The notes below the pieces were generated by a model. That model made no database searches, had not been told where the DNA came from, and saw only the letters and a list, made by a program, of their open reading frames with translations. The position numbers and the translations under genes were made by a program. Of a DNA stretch of 64,000 bases, positions 15,260 through 23,558 are shown piece after piece. Numbering within the stretch: the first letter of the stretch is position 1; each line of letters begins with the position of its first letter. This DNA comes from a virus: the IMG/VR virus record IMGVR_UViG_3300036715_003906, positions 124,001-188,000 of that record; one strand, 5' to 3'.

Positions 15260-15585
15260 CACTCGAACCTCTGCCGGAAGGTGCGGACCGGCGTCCTGGC
15301 CGTGGTGCTGGCCGGGACCGGGGGGCTGGGGACCAGGCGAAGGGGGACCACGGCCGGAACCGGGAGGGGAACCGGGACGTTGGGCGGGGGCGTGTACGTG
15401 ACGTCCATCGCCGTGATGCTCAAGGCCGAGGCCCCCGTGATCGCGCACGTCACCGGCGTTCCCCGGGTGAAGCCCGGAGACACCGACGAAGACGCCACGA
15501 GGCTCGCCCCGAGCGCGTAGGAAAGGGACGGATTCGGCACAAGGCTCGAATCCGCCGTGAGGGTGGCGGTCAGGTCGACGTTCAG
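15259..15585 (-). CDS. Pro-rich beta virion protein with probable CTG start
   Basis: The conventional start (GTG 15540) would cut off a clearly homogeneous N-terminus. The frame upstream reads NVDLTATLTADSSLVPNPSL back to CTG 15585, which has AGGAGG at ideal spacing. With this start it is 108 residues: a beta domain and a Pro/Val-rich tail (YTPPPNVPVPLPVPAVVPLR). It ends in a 1-base overlap with the next gene. Confidence 0.55.
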   Translation of the reverse strand: MNVDLTATLTADSSLVPNPSLSYALGASLVASSSVSPGFTRGTPVTCAITGASALSITAMDVTYTPPPNVPVPLPVPAVVPLRLVPSPPVPASTTARTPVRTFRQRFE

Positions 15586-15611
15586 GGCATCCTCCTACGA
15601 CGTGCCGCGGG

Positions 15612-15998
15612 TCACTGCTCCGTGACGCTGAGGGCCCCGACGCCGAAGGCCGCCACATCGCCCGTCGTGACCGCCTTGGGCGTCCCGAGGGCTCCGTAGT
15701 AGAGCAGGTTGCCGCCAGTCGAGGCGTCGAAGATGCCCATGGCGGTGAGGGTGCCCCAGGCCCCCGAGGCCGTCGGGAACGTGACCACGTCCGTGTTGGC
15801 GCACACCCCGCTGCTGGCCGCCCCGAAGGTGATGGCCACCCGGGCATACGAGCCGCCGGAGACCTCGGTTCCACCGCCCGACTGGGTCGGGGCCGCCGTG
15901 AAGAGCGCGGCGTAGATGGTGGTCGGCGACGCCTGCGAGGCGTGCCGGAGGAAGTGGTCGGTGACCGCGGCGGCGAACGTGTAGGTCTTGGCGGGCAT
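15612..15998 (-). CDS. 128-residue virion protein, paralogue of 14268-14654
   Basis: MPAKTYTFAAAVTDHFLRHA, IYAALFTAAPTQSGGGTEVS, YARVAITFGAASSGVCANTD and GIFDASTGGNLLYYG align over the whole length with the 128-residue protein downstream. GGAAGGATCTCCCC precedes the ATG. Two copies separated by two other genes suggest duplication of a decoration or tail-tip component. Confidence 0.75.
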   Translation of the reverse strand: MPAKTYTFAAAVTDHFLRHASQASPTTIYAALFTAAPTQSGGGTEVSGGSYARVAITFGAASSGVCANTDVVTFPTASGAWGTLTAMGIFDASTGGNLLYYGALGTPKAVTTGDVAAFGVGALSVTEQ

Positions 15999-16122
15999 GG
16001 GGAGATCCTTCCTTGGGTAGCAGCCCCGTGCTGGGGCAGACGTACTCCACGGTGCATCGAAGGATCGATTACCCCCCCTACCACCCTCCCCCCACCGGAC
16101 AGGCCCCTCCCCGGGCCTCAGG

Positions 16123-16362
16123 TCAAGAGGTGTGGCAGACCGACTTGAGGTTCTTGATCGCGTGGGCGTAGTCGTTCGCCGGGACCTTGCCGGACCGGTT
16201 GAACCACGCCGTCTTCAGCTCCTCGATGTTGACAAGGGTGGCATCGAACACGAACTGCACGCGGCCTTCCGGGCCGCGATCCGCCCTCTTGTACGGCGCC
16301 CCCGCCACCTGGAGGTAGGCCGCAAAGTACAGGTCGGCGGTCAAGAACTCGTCGCGTTTCAT
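16123..16362 (-). CDS. DUF5659-like small protein
   Basis: 79 residues: MKRDEFLTADLYFAAYLQVA, then VQFVFDATLVNIEELKTAWF, then YAHAIKNLKSV. This fits the DUF5659 pattern (F.T.D...AAYL...G...V.F.F......l...W.......V....Y...+..LKS), small proteins frequent in phages and mobile elements with unknown function. About 120 bases without a gene follow, containing short GC-rich inverted repeats but no recognisable regulatory sequence. Confidence 0.7.
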   Translation of the reverse strand: MKRDEFLTADLYFAAYLQVAGAPYKRADRGPEGRVQFVFDATLVNIEELKTAWFNRSGKVPANDYAHAIKNLKSVCHTS

Positions 16363-16387
16363 CTGATTTTCCCTTCTGGGGCCCCGG

Positions 16388-17491
16388 TCAGACCAGGGTG
16401 AACACGTTGCTGGCGAGGGTGGTGTACCGGACCTGGACCGTGACCCCCGCCGCGACGCCCGCCGGCACGAGTCCCGCCGGGATGACGATCGAGGTGGCCG
16501 AGACCGTGCCCCCGAGCCGGATGATCGTCGACTGGTCGAGCGTCAGGGGCTCGGGGGACGTGAAGAACTTGACCCGGGTCGCGCGGACCTCGGCGTTCGG
16601 GGTCCCCTTGCTTGCCAGACCGACACCGGTGAGGGTCACCGCGCCCGCCCCGGGGGTGTTGACCTGGGCGTTCGAGAGGGTGGGGACGGGGGCCGTGAAG
16701 GCGGTCGTGCCGTCGTCCGCCAGGACCACCACCGCCGCGCCCGAGGAGATGGGCGGGAGACGGTTGACGTCCGGGTTGAACGGGGCCGAGCGGAGCTTGG
16801 CGAGGTGGCCGACCTCGAAGGACTTGATCGCCACGTCGGTCTCGACGAACCGGGGGGCCATCGCATCCTGGATGATGAGGAGCGAGGCCGCGATGAGACC
16901 CGGGCCGAGCTGGCCCCGGACCGTCACGTCGGACACGTCCACCGGCCCGCCCACCGGCACCGTGGCCGCGATCAGGGTGGCCGCCGAGGGGACCGCGAAG
17001 ATCTGGCCACCCGCGCCGAGGACGAGGGGGGTGTTGGCGGTCGAGCCGTTGCCGGTCGTGTCGTTCTGGATGCGCGCCCCGGTCCCGGTCGCCCGGGTGA
17101 GGAAGACCACCCGCAGGGGCTGCGTGGGGCTCACCGCCGCCACGAAGGGGGTCCCCGCGAGGACCGTATTGATGCCCGCCACGAGGGTCGTGGCGCTGGT
17201 GTAGGCCGCCGTGGGGATGAGGTAGGAGACGAAGCTGTCCGCCACCTGCTGCTTGAGCTTCAGCGTCTGGTTGCCGGCATTGATCGTGAGGGGGAACGTG
17301 ATGTCCCCGGTGCTCCCCATGGACGCCGAGACCAGACTCGCGAGCAGGGTCGTCAGGGAAGCGACACGGGGACGGTCGACGTACCGCGTCTGCCCCAGGG
17401 GCTCCAGAGCGGGGTCGAGCTGGCTCGTCGGTTCGAGGTCAGCCAGAAACACTTGCTGGGGGAGGTCCCCCCGGATGACGGCAACGCGCAT
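16388..17491 (-). CDS. Virion protein with C-terminal TIG/Ig-like domain
   Basis: 367 residues. The N-terminal two thirds are beta-rich with many small residues (ATTLVAGINTVLAGTPFVAA). The last about 110 residues (VNTPGAGAVTLTGVGLASKG to GTVSATSIVIPAGLVPAGVA) match the C-terminal part of the next gene (GTLSATSIVIPAALIPGVAT), an IPT/TIG-like fold pattern. Likely a tail, fibre or baseplate-type component. ATG 17491; GGAG upstream. Confidence 0.65.
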   Translation of the reverse strand: MRVAVIRGDLPQQVFLADLEPTSQLDPALEPLGQTRYVDRPRVASLTTLLASLVSASMGSTGDITFPLTINAGNQTLKLKQQVADSFVSYLIPTAAYTSATTLVAGINTVLAGTPFVAAVSPTQPLRVVFLTRATGTGARIQNDTTGNGSTANTPLVLGAGGQIFAVPSAATLIAATVPVGGPVDVSDVTVRGQLGPGLIAASLLIIQDAMAPRFVETDVAIKSFEVGHLAKLRSAPFNPDVNRLPPISSGAAVVVLADDGTTAFTAPVPTLSNAQVNTPGAGAVTLTGVGLASKGTPNAEVRATRVKFFTSPEPLTLDQSTIIRLGGTVSATSIVIPAGLVPAGVAAGVTVQVRYTTLASNVFTLV

Positions 17492-17511
17492 GGGATGCTC
17501 CTACTGGGGGT

Positions 17512-18114
17512 TCAGGACAGTGCCACGTTCGCCGACAGCTTGTCGTCAGCGAGAACCTGGGCCGAGGTCGTGGAGGTGGCGACCCCGGGGATCAGGGCCG
17601 CCGGGATGACGATCGAGGTGGCACTGAGGGTGCCGCCCCCCGTGGTGATCTGGGTCTGGGTCAGCGTGATCGGCCCGCCCGTTCCCGTCAGCAGGACCTT
17701 GGTGAGATTCGGGCTGAGGCTGACGAAGCCCGTCCCCGTCAGCATGAGGGCGCCCGCCGAGGGGGTGTCGAGGTCCGCGATCGTCAGCACCGGGGCTGCC
17801 AGGTCGGCCGCCGTGAAGCTCACGACACCGATGAGGCCCGCCGCCTGGAGCTTCGAGATCTTGCCCTTGCCCGCCGACAGCGTGACCCGTGCGGTCTCCG
17901 CGAGGTCGATGTACCCCGCGATGGTGGCGTCCGTGGGCTTCACCCGGGGGACGTAGCAAGACTGCTTCGTGCGGTTGGCGTAGCCATCCCGGACGTAAGC
18001 CTTGGGGTCCCCGGACGAGCCGAGACGGTGAGCGTTCTTGTTCGGCAGGCCGTCGTCAATGTCATCGACGAGGATGCCCCCGGCCATGGTCTGCTTGTGG
18101 ATGATCCTGAGCAT
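17512..18114 (-). CDS. Virion protein with shared TIG-like C-terminal domain
   Basis: 200 residues from ATG 18114, preceded by CAGGAG. The N-terminus (MLRIIHKQTMAGGILVDDID) and middle are distinct, and the last 100 residues share the SATSIVIPA.L.P motif with the neighbour downstream. The upstream patatin frame runs over the first about 175 bases of this gene in another frame. Role not known; virion by position. Confidence 0.65.
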   Translation of the reverse strand: MLRIIHKQTMAGGILVDDIDDGLPNKNAHRLGSSGDPKAYVRDGYANRTKQSCYVPRVKPTDATIAGYIDLAETARVTLSAGKGKISKLQAAGLIGVVSFTAADLAAPVLTIADLDTPSAGALMLTGTGFVSLSPNLTKVLLTGTGGPITLTQTQITTGGGTLSATSIVIPAALIPGVATSTTSAQVLADDKLSANVALS

Positions 18115-19037
18115 CGGGTTTCTCCTGGGGGGACAACGCCGCCCTCGTTCCGGGGGAGCCATAAGAAAAAACGCAAAGTGTCGCCCAGACGATGCGCGTC
18201 CTCGTACCCCTGCTGTGCCATCCGCTGAATCCCGTCAGGGTCGAAGCGGAGGGGGTCCTCGGCGAGAACCTGGCTCGGCATGAGGAGCCGGATCTTGACC
18301 CGCCGGTACTCCGGCCGCAGCTCGCAGAGATCGTTCTTGAGGCCCGCCACCGCAAGGTCCGCGATCTGGATCTGGGCCGATTGGATGTCGAGGGTCCGCA
18401 CGAGGAAGCCCGGGATGGCGTGGGCCAGCGACGGATCGAAGGGCTCCAGGTGGTCGGGGTTGTTGCAGAGGATGACGTCCACCTCATCGGCCCCGAGCCG
18501 GATCGCCTCCCCGAGCGGGGTGATGGATCGCAGCCCCCCATCACTCCAGAGCCGCCCCTCGATCTCGACCGGGGTCAACATCACCGGGTAGCTCGCGCTG
18601 GCGGTCACCCACTGGGTAAGGTTCTCCGACGTCTCCGTCGCCACCCGCACCTCGGCCGTATCCCAGGCAACGGCACTCACCCGGAGGCGCTTGCCCGAGG
18701 TCTGGATGGACGTGACGTTGAGGCCCCCCGAAAGCCAGTCCTGGAGAGGGGCGGAATCGTACACGGACCGCTCCCAGAGACCCGACGCGGCCCCGAAAGG
18801 GAACCACCGCCGCCAGACCTTCCTGTCCGAGACCTGCCGCCAGAGTCGGTCGAGGGACTGGAAGGCCCCCACCGCCAGCCCCGCGCCGAACTGGGCGAGG
18901 AAGGCAGCGTTGATCGCCCCGACCGAGATTCCGCAGAAGATGTCGTAGTCGATGCGATCCTCGCCGAGCCACTTCCCGAGGGCTCCGACCTGGTACGCAC
19001 CCTTCGACCCACCCCCGGAAAGGACAAGTGCTCTCAT
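17940..19037 (-). CDS. Patatin-like phospholipase
   Basis: Start ATG 19037, in an ATGA overlap with the upstream stop. MRALVLSGGGSKGAYQVGAL gives the patatin oxyanion loop (GGGSKG, residues 8-13), GISVG (36-40) the nucleophile elbow with Ser38, and WSDGGLRSITPL the catalytic Asp166 of the Ser-Asp dyad. The protein-like part ends near GDTLRFF, about 290 residues, where an in-frame TTA (18162-18164) coincides with a promoter-like TTTTTTCTTATGG. The conventional frame continues into the next gene to 17940. Family members hydrolyse acyl esters of phospholipids. In a phage late region it could act on host membranes in lysis or entry, or be a virion enzyme; the sequence shows no signal peptide or membrane segment. 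Confidence 0.85.
   Translation of the reverse strand: MRALVLSGGGSKGAYQVGALGKWLGEDRIDYDIFCGISVGAINAAFLAQFGAGLAVGAFQSLDRLWRQVSDRKVWRRWFPFGAASGLWERSVYDSAPLQDWLSGGLNVTSIQTSGKRLRVSAVAWDTAEVRVATETSENLTQWVTASASYPVMLTPVEIEGRLWSDGGLRSITPLGEAIRLGADEVDVILCNNPDHLEPFDPSLAHAIPGFLVRTLDIQSAQIQIADLAVAGLKNDLCELRPEYRRVKIRLLMPSQVLAEDPLRFDPDGIQRMAQQGYEDAHRLGDTLRFFLWLPRNEGGVVPPGETRCSGSSTSRPWPGASSSMTLTTACRTRTLTVSARPGTPRLTSGMATPTARSSLATSPG
18158..18171 (-). promoter_or_regulatory. Promoter-like motif TTTTTTCTTATGGC
   Basis: The minus strand reads GCGTTTTTTCTTATGGC, 45 bases upstream of ATG 18114. Good match to the junction element and followed by a normal ribosome binding site (CAGGAG). Confidence 0.4.
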
Positions 19038-19690
19038 ACCCCCCGCGGGGGTATAAGTAAGCGCATGGCGTGGGTGAACGAAGCCGAGAAGGCGACTGTC
19101 CCGCCCGCACCCCGAACGAAGAGGCTCGACACCGTCCCGATGAAGGTCGTGTACTGGGCCCCCGGGGCGACGTAATACGGGTCGCCCCCCGCGTCCGTCC
19201 CCACCCACAGCCCGTTCGTGGCGCTCTGGTTGACGACCTGAAGATCACGGGCCAGCCGGGAGAGGTCGATCTGCGTCGAGTTCACCGGAGCCGCGCCCTG
19301 CGGCGCCGACCCGTTGACCGTGATGACCTGGTAGCCGTGGTACATCGAGTCAGGGAGCAACATGGTCACGGGCGACATAACCACCGCCCCGCCTCCCGCC
19401 GCCGTCACGTACTTGAGCTGGAGGTAGTTCACCACCGTGTCCGTGAGGCCGTGCTGAGCCGGGTCGAACACCACACGAATGCGGTCCCCCTGGTTCAGCA
19501 TGTCGAGCACGGCCGGGTTGATCGTGTCGTCCCGGAAGCCCGTCTGCCCGAAGGCGAAGAGCTGCAAGTGCGTGGTCGCGTCGAAGGACGCACCCCCGAA
19601 GATCTGGTAGCTCCCGGCCAGGGCGTTGGGGGTCACCAGGAAGTCGACGATCCCGGGCCGACGCCGGTTGCAGTACATCGAACGGGCCAT
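19034..19690 (-). CDS. Beta-rich virion protein
   Basis: 218 residues, ATG 19690 in a one-base overlap with the zinc-ribbon gene. Segments such as LVTPNALAGSYQIFGGASFD, FDPAQHGLTDTVVNYLQLKY and YYVAPGAQYTTFIGTVSSLF indicate a beta-sandwich. No known family. TGA ends the frame only seven codons after an in-frame TTA (19058-19060). Confidence 0.65.
   Translation of the reverse strand: MARSMYCNRRRPGIVDFLVTPNALAGSYQIFGGASFDATTHLQLFAFGQTGFRDDTINPAVLDMLNQGDRIRVVFDPAQHGLTDTVVNYLQLKYVTAAGGGAVVMSPVTMLLPDSMYHGYQVITVNGSAPQGAAPVNSTQIDLSRLARDLQVVNQSATNGLWVGTDAGGDPYYVAPGAQYTTFIGTVSSLFVRGAGGTVAFSASFTHAMRLLIPPRGV
19049..19062 (-). promoter_or_regulatory. Promoter-like motif GCTTACTTATACCCC
   Basis: The minus strand reads GCGCTTACTTATACCCC, about 15 bases upstream of the patatin start. 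It is followed by the palindrome ACCCCCGCGGGGG, which could act as an operator or small hairpin. Confidence 0.4.
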
Positions 19691-20145
19691 CAGCCCACCT
19701 TCTTCACAAGGGGATCATAGGTGGACGCCGACTCCTTGGCCGCCTGCATGGCGAGGCCGCTGTCCCCCGTCTCCGCCTTGACCTCCCGCACCGCGGTGTC
19801 GAAAGCGAGCGACCGAGCCTCCTCCCAGCTCTCCGTCCGCTGCCCGGCGAAGTTCGGCAGGAGCCGCGTCGTCGGCGCATGGTCCTTCTGGCGGCGCTCC
19901 ATGACCCCCTGCCGGGCCGCCCGGTACTTGTTCTCCCGGAGGCCCTTGCTCGTCCAGCCGCCGCTCTCTCCATCCCGGAGAATGAAGTTCACGCTCCCCG
20001 GGTCAAACACGAGGGTGACGGCCCCCTCGCAGTCGGCGCAAGCCAGGGTCGACGCCCCCAGCTTCACGGCGTCATAGTCGGTGAAGCTGAGCTTGACCTG
20101 GGCTTGCTTCTGGCACTTCTGGCAGGCAGTCGCGTACATCGGCAT
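19690..20145 (-). CDS. FmdB-type zinc-ribbon protein
   Basis: 151 residues. MPMYATACQKCQKQAQVKLS then LACADCEGAVTLVFDP forms a two-CxxC zinc ribbon (C8, C11, C36, C39) as in FmdB-family proteins (MPxYxxxCxxC). The C-terminal 90 residues are helical and charged. Phages encode several such small zinc ribbons of uncertain function. It ends in a one-base overlap with the next gene. Confidence 0.7.
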   Translation of the reverse strand: MPMYATACQKCQKQAQVKLSFTDYDAVKLGASTLACADCEGAVTLVFDPGSVNFILRDGESGGWTSKGLRENKYRAARQGVMERRQKDHAPTTRLLPNFAGQRTESWEEARSLAFDTAVREVKAETGDSGLAMQAAKESASTYDPLVKKVG

Positions 20146-20157
20146 GGGACTCGGACA

Positions 20158-20925
20158 CTACTCCGTCCGCCAGCCCTTGACCAGATCAAGCACGGCCGCG
20201 ACGTGCTTGCAGATCCGCTGCTCCCCGTGGGGGTCACGTTCCCGAGGAGAGGCCGCCGTGCCCCTCGGGGAGCCCTCCAGGTAGCCCTCGCGCCGGGCAT
20301 GGTGCTCCGGCCCCTGCCAGACCCACGCCGGGCAGGAGCAGGCCACCCGGAGGGGCACGTCCCGGAGGAGCCCCACCCCGTCCGCCCGAAGGCGCACCAG
20401 GCGGGCCGGGCCCGAGCTGCGGACCGAGAAGGTGAAGAGGCCAGGCTCCCGGGTCTTGACCGAGACACGGCAGGACCGCGCCTTGGCCTCGACGTGGGGG
20501 TCGCCCCCCCGGACGATGTCCCCGAGTGTCATCGCGACCAGGGGGCGCCGAGCGAGGAGGGTGCGCTCCGTCAGGTCGAGGGCGATCTTGGTGTGGCGAC
20601 GGTCCTCCCGGTAGGGGTACTTCGTCTTGCCCGTCCCGTCGTAGGGCCCCTCGCCGTTGTACCCGATCCCGTCGTGCTTGTCGGCGTTGTCCTCGCGGGT
20701 GTCGATCCGGCTCCGGTCTTTGAGGAGGTCGTCGGCGTCGTCCACCCGGTGGATGGACTCATCCTCGATGTCGGGCTCTCGCGGACCCTCGTCGGAGGGC
20801 TTGGCGAAGGTCTTGGACCCGGGGAGCCCCGAGTCCACCGGCAAGCCCTTGTCCGCTGGTCCGCCTCCCGGCAGTCCCGACTCCCCCACGACGCCGTAGG
20901 CCGGGCGGCTGACCAGCGGGCTCAT
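20158..20925 (-). CDS. SWIM zinc-finger protein
   Basis: 255 residues. The N-terminal 100 are polar and probably disordered. The second half has a beta-rich domain (GLFTFSVRSSGPARLVRLRA) leading into RVACSCPAWVWQGPEHHARR and, about 45 residues on, ICKHVAAVLDLVKGW. CxC...CxH with a following hydrophobic helix is the SWIM zinc-binding signature. SWIM domains bind DNA or protein partners. In the capsid/tail region it may be a virion component; a regulatory role is also possible. Confidence 0.7.
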   Translation of the reverse strand: MSPLVSRPAYGVVGESGLPGGGPADKGLPVDSGLPGSKTFAKPSDEGPREPDIEDESIHRVDDADDLLKDRSRIDTREDNADKHDGIGYNGEGPYDGTGKTKYPYREDRRHTKIALDLTERTLLARRPLVAMTLGDIVRGGDPHVEAKARSCRVSVKTREPGLFTFSVRSSGPARLVRLRADGVGLLRDVPLRVACSCPAWVWQGPEHHARREGYLEGSPRGTAASPRERDPHGEQRICKHVAAVLDLVKGWRTE

Positions 20926-20926
20926 G

Positions 20927-22279
20927 TCACTGCCCCGAGGTGCCCCAGGCCAGGCCCGCGCCCGCCGGGGTGGGGGTGGTCGACCCGGCCAGCTCCCGGG
21001 CGGTCTTCATGTCGACCCAGCCGCGGTCCCTGATCCAGAACCCGTGACCCCGGCTCGCCCCGTAGGTGGCGTCGATGCCGCGCCGGGCGAGGGCCATCCC
21101 GACCTCGCTGGCCTCCTTCTGGATGCTGGCCGCCTTGTACTGGTCCTTGACGACGTCCTTGTACTTGTCGTTCATGTTGTCCCAGGTCTCGGCGTCCGCG
21201 GGGGCCATGTGCTTCTTTGGGTCCGCCGGCTTCCCCGCGGGGAAGCGCGCCGAGAGGTCGAAGCCGTCCTCGCCCTCGTCCCCCTGGCCGATCTTGGCCT
21301 GGAGCTTCGCGACGGCCTTCTCGGCCTTCTTGTGGCTGGCGGTGAGGTCCTTGACCGCGTCCCCGAACGCCTTGGCCTCCGCCTTGATCCGGTCGTGCTC
21401 CATGAGGTCGTCGAGAACCTGCTCGGTCCCCCGGACCACCAGGGAGACCGGGCGGGTCATCTGGAGGATGTCGCGCTCGATGTCCTCGACCGCGTCCATG
21501 ATCGTCACCCCGATGCTGGCCGCCTTGTCCTTGACAACGTTCTTGTTCTTGTCGTGCATCTCGTCGATGCGCTTGGCCTCCTCGTCGGTGATCTTGGGGT
21601 TCTCCTTCTGGAACGCCTGCCCCGCGCCCGCCTCGATCTCGGCCTCGCTGAGCAAGGTGGCCGCCATGATCTTCCGCAGGTCCCCTGCCAGGAGGAGCCG
21701 CTGGGGCCGGGGGGTCCCGCGCAGGTAGTCGGCCATCTGCCGGAAGATGCCCGCGGCCGAAGCCGCCGCCCTCTTGGGACGGCCCCCTTCGAGGGCGGCG
21801 AGGATGCGAGCGAGCTTCTGGACGGGGATCGCCCCCGTGGCCTCCGTCTCGTCAGCGAGGATCTGGAGGTAGGCGGCGGCTTGGTGGGGGGTCATGGGGA
21901 CTCCTTGGTGGGATCGGCGGTTCAGGTAACGCATACGGATATCCTCGGCGACCGCTTCCAGCTCGTCGACCTTCTCGGGTTTGAGCCCTTGCTTGGTCTC
22001 CTCGTAGTCCAGCTTGGCCGCAGCCAGAGCCGCAGCGTCGAGGGCCTTGGACAACCGGAAGAGGGCATCGGGCACGCCCTGGAGCAAGTCCCCCGCCACC
22101 TCGAACACCTCGTCCTTGTGGCCGGACTTGTTGACGAGTTCGAGCCCGGACTGGACGTACCCCTGAAGCTGCTCGGCCCGGAGCCGAGCGTCGCCCAGCT
22201 CTTCGAGGAGGAAGATCAGAATCCCGGCCGCAGCTTCCTTGGACCAGCCCGCGTCAGCCGGGAGAGGATAGGACGTCAT
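20927..22279 (-). CDS. Helical virion/assembly protein, possibly two in-frame gene products
   Basis: 450 residues from ATG 22279 (GGGGAGG eight bases upstream). Residues 1-128 are helical and end in EDIRMRYLNRRSHQGVP. An AAGGAG then precedes ATG 21895 (MTPHQAAAYLQILADETEAT), which would be a typical new gene start, yet no stop lies between. The second part has a long charged coiled region and the near repeat ETWDNMNDKYKDVVKDQYKA / EAKRIDEMHDKNKNVVKDKA. Could be a fusion or a nested gene giving a full and a short product. Confidence 0.6.
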   Translation of the reverse strand: MTSYPLPADAGWSKEAAAGILIFLLEELGDARLRAEQLQGYVQSGLELVNKSGHKDEVFEVAGDLLQGVPDALFRLSKALDAAALAAAKLDYEETKQGLKPEKVDELEAVAEDIRMRYLNRRSHQGVPMTPHQAAAYLQILADETEATGAIPVQKLARILAALEGGRPKRAAASAAGIFRQMADYLRGTPRPQRLLLAGDLRKIMAATLLSEAEIEAGAGQAFQKENPKITDEEAKRIDEMHDKNKNVVKDKAASIGVTIMDAVEDIERDILQMTRPVSLVVRGTEQVLDDLMEHDRIKAEAKAFGDAVKDLTASHKKAEKAVAKLQAKIGQGDEGEDGFDLSARFPAGKPADPKKHMAPADAETWDNMNDKYKDVVKDQYKAASIQKEASEVGMALARRGIDATYGASRGHGFWIRDRGWVDMKTARELAGSTTPTPAGAGLAWGTSGQ

Positions 22280-22291
22280 CACATCCTCCCC

Positions 22292-22306
22292 GGGCACAAG
22301 TAAACG
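22292..22306 (-). promoter_or_regulatory. Promoter-like motif GTTTACTTGTGCCC
   Basis: The minus strand reads CTCGTTTACTTGTGCCC in the 32-base gap before ATG 22279, followed by GGGGAGG. One of the best matches, located in a real intergenic space. Confidence 0.45.
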
Positions 22307-22311
22307 AGCGA

Positions 22312-23454
22312 TCAGCCGAAGATCTCGGGGAACTCGTCCACGAGGGCGGCCTTGACCTCGTCCCCCTCGGCCGCGAACACGGCCCGGAGGATGTCGGGGC
22401 GGTCGTCGAAGTCCGCGTGGAGCCGCGCCATCTTCTTCTTGAGGGGCTGCGTGAAGTCGTAGAGGTCCGGGAAGTCCGGGCACACCGACTTCGCGATCTT
22501 CCGCCGGATGTCCTCCCCCGCCGGCTTCATGATCACGGCCGGCCGCGGGGCCTCCCGGTTCACGGTGCCCACGATGCGCGCCCCGTCCACATCCCCGACC
22601 CCATCCTTGAGGGGGGAAAGGTCCACGGGGGCGTCGAAGCCCGACCCGGTGCTGGTGTGCAGCGTGATCCCCTCGACCGTGTGGGTCGTGGGCCGCTGGA
22701 CACGGGCCACCTGGGTATGCGCCCGAACGGGCTCCCGGGACACCGTGGTCGCGTCGTACTGCGACCGGACAAAGGACTTCTTCGCCAGGTACTCCTCCCG
22801 CTCATCGGGGGACAGCCCGGCGAGGAACTCGTCCTCCGTCCGCCCCTGGCCGGGGTCGATGACGCCGCTCGTGGTGGCCTGGCGGATCGCATCGTAGGTC
22901 GACGAACCGGTCAGGGTCGTCCGCGCCTGCTTCGATGCCTCCCCCGAGAGCGTCTTGAGCTGCCGGACCGGCACCCCGTCTTGCATGTCCGCCCCACCCA
23001 CCGTGGGCATCTGCTGCCGGGCCACCCGGGGCGGGGTATTGCGCTCACGGGCCGCCGTGGCGTGGTCCTTGACCGAGGACATGACCTCCCGCTCGTCGTG
23101 CTGGGTCAGTGCCATCGTCATCCGGGACGCACCCCCGTTGGGCTGCATCGGGTTTCCCCCGTTCGTCGAGTGCCGGACCTGCACACCGGCCGAGGGCCGC
23201 AGCACCGCAGCGTTCTCGTCGTAGACCTCCTCGGGGACCAGCCAACCGGCCCGATACGCCCCGATGACCTCGGGGGCCGGGTGCACGGTCCCCCCGTACT
23301 CGACGGTCGAGCCGTCGAAGTATACGACCGACCCACGATGGATCGTGAGGCCGGTCTTGCCCAGGGAGAACGTGCGGGTGGCGGTGAGGGGCGTGTGTTT
23401 CCCACGCTCGAAATGAATCGTGTTCTGGATCGGGGTCGGGGTCGGGGTCGGCAT
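22312..23454 (-). CDS. Virion protein with Pro/Thr repeat start
   Basis: 380 residues beginning with four PT dipeptides (MPTPTPTPIQ) from a GGGGTC repeat in the DNA. Residues 20-80 are beta-rich (TIHRGSVVYFDGSTVEYGGT), the middle is polar and probably disordered, and the C-terminus is helical with PDFPDLYDFTQPLKKKMARL and an acidic end. No family recognised. It is the first gene downstream of the divergent plus-strand gene. Confidence 0.65.
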   Translation of the reverse strand: MPTPTPTPIQNTIHFERGKHTPLTATRTFSLGKTGLTIHRGSVVYFDGSTVEYGGTVHPAPEVIGAYRAGWLVPEEVYDENAAVLRPSAGVQVRHSTNGGNPMQPNGGASRMTMALTQHDEREVMSSVKDHATAARERNTPPRVARQQMPTVGGADMQDGVPVRQLKTLSGEASKQARTTLTGSSTYDAIRQATTSGVIDPGQGRTEDEFLAGLSPDEREEYLAKKSFVRSQYDATTVSREPVRAHTQVARVQRPTTHTVEGITLHTSTGSGFDAPVDLSPLKDGVGDVDGARIVGTVNREAPRPAVIMKPAGEDIRRKIAKSVCPDFPDLYDFTQPLKKKMARLHADFDDRPDILRAVFAAEGDEVKAALVDEFPEIFG

Positions 23455-23491
23455 CTGAATCTCCTGGGAAGGGCACGAGGAAGGCCCTAAA

Positions 23492-23520
23492 CCCGGGAAA
23501 TAAAACAGAACATTATTGCC
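23492..23520 (+). promoter_or_regulatory. Weak sigma70-like promoter candidate for the plus-strand gene
   Basis: TAAACC, 17 bases, CATTAT in an AT-rich stretch (GGGAAATAAAACAGAACATT) 40-65 bases before ATG 23559. Three of six and four of six consensus matches. Proposed because this is the only plus-strand gene and needs its own promoter. Confidence 0.25.
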
Positions 23521-23526
23521 CGGTGG

Positions 23527-23542
23527 GGGGACAAGAAAAAGC
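23527..23542 (-). promoter_or_regulatory. Promoter-like motif CTTTTTCTTGTCCCCCC
   Basis: The minus strand reads GCTTTTTCTTGTCCCCCC, about 75 bases upstream of the 22312-23454 gene in the divergent spacer. Fits the CTTRTNCCC element and supports that the element directs minus-strand transcription. Confidence 0.45.
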
Positions 23543-23558
23543 GGTGTACCACAGGGGC

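Noticed and set aside
16000-16122. Terminator or promoter in the gap before 15998.
   Set aside because: Only short GC inverted repeats (such as GCCCC-AGCAC-GGGGC); no U tract and no junction motif.
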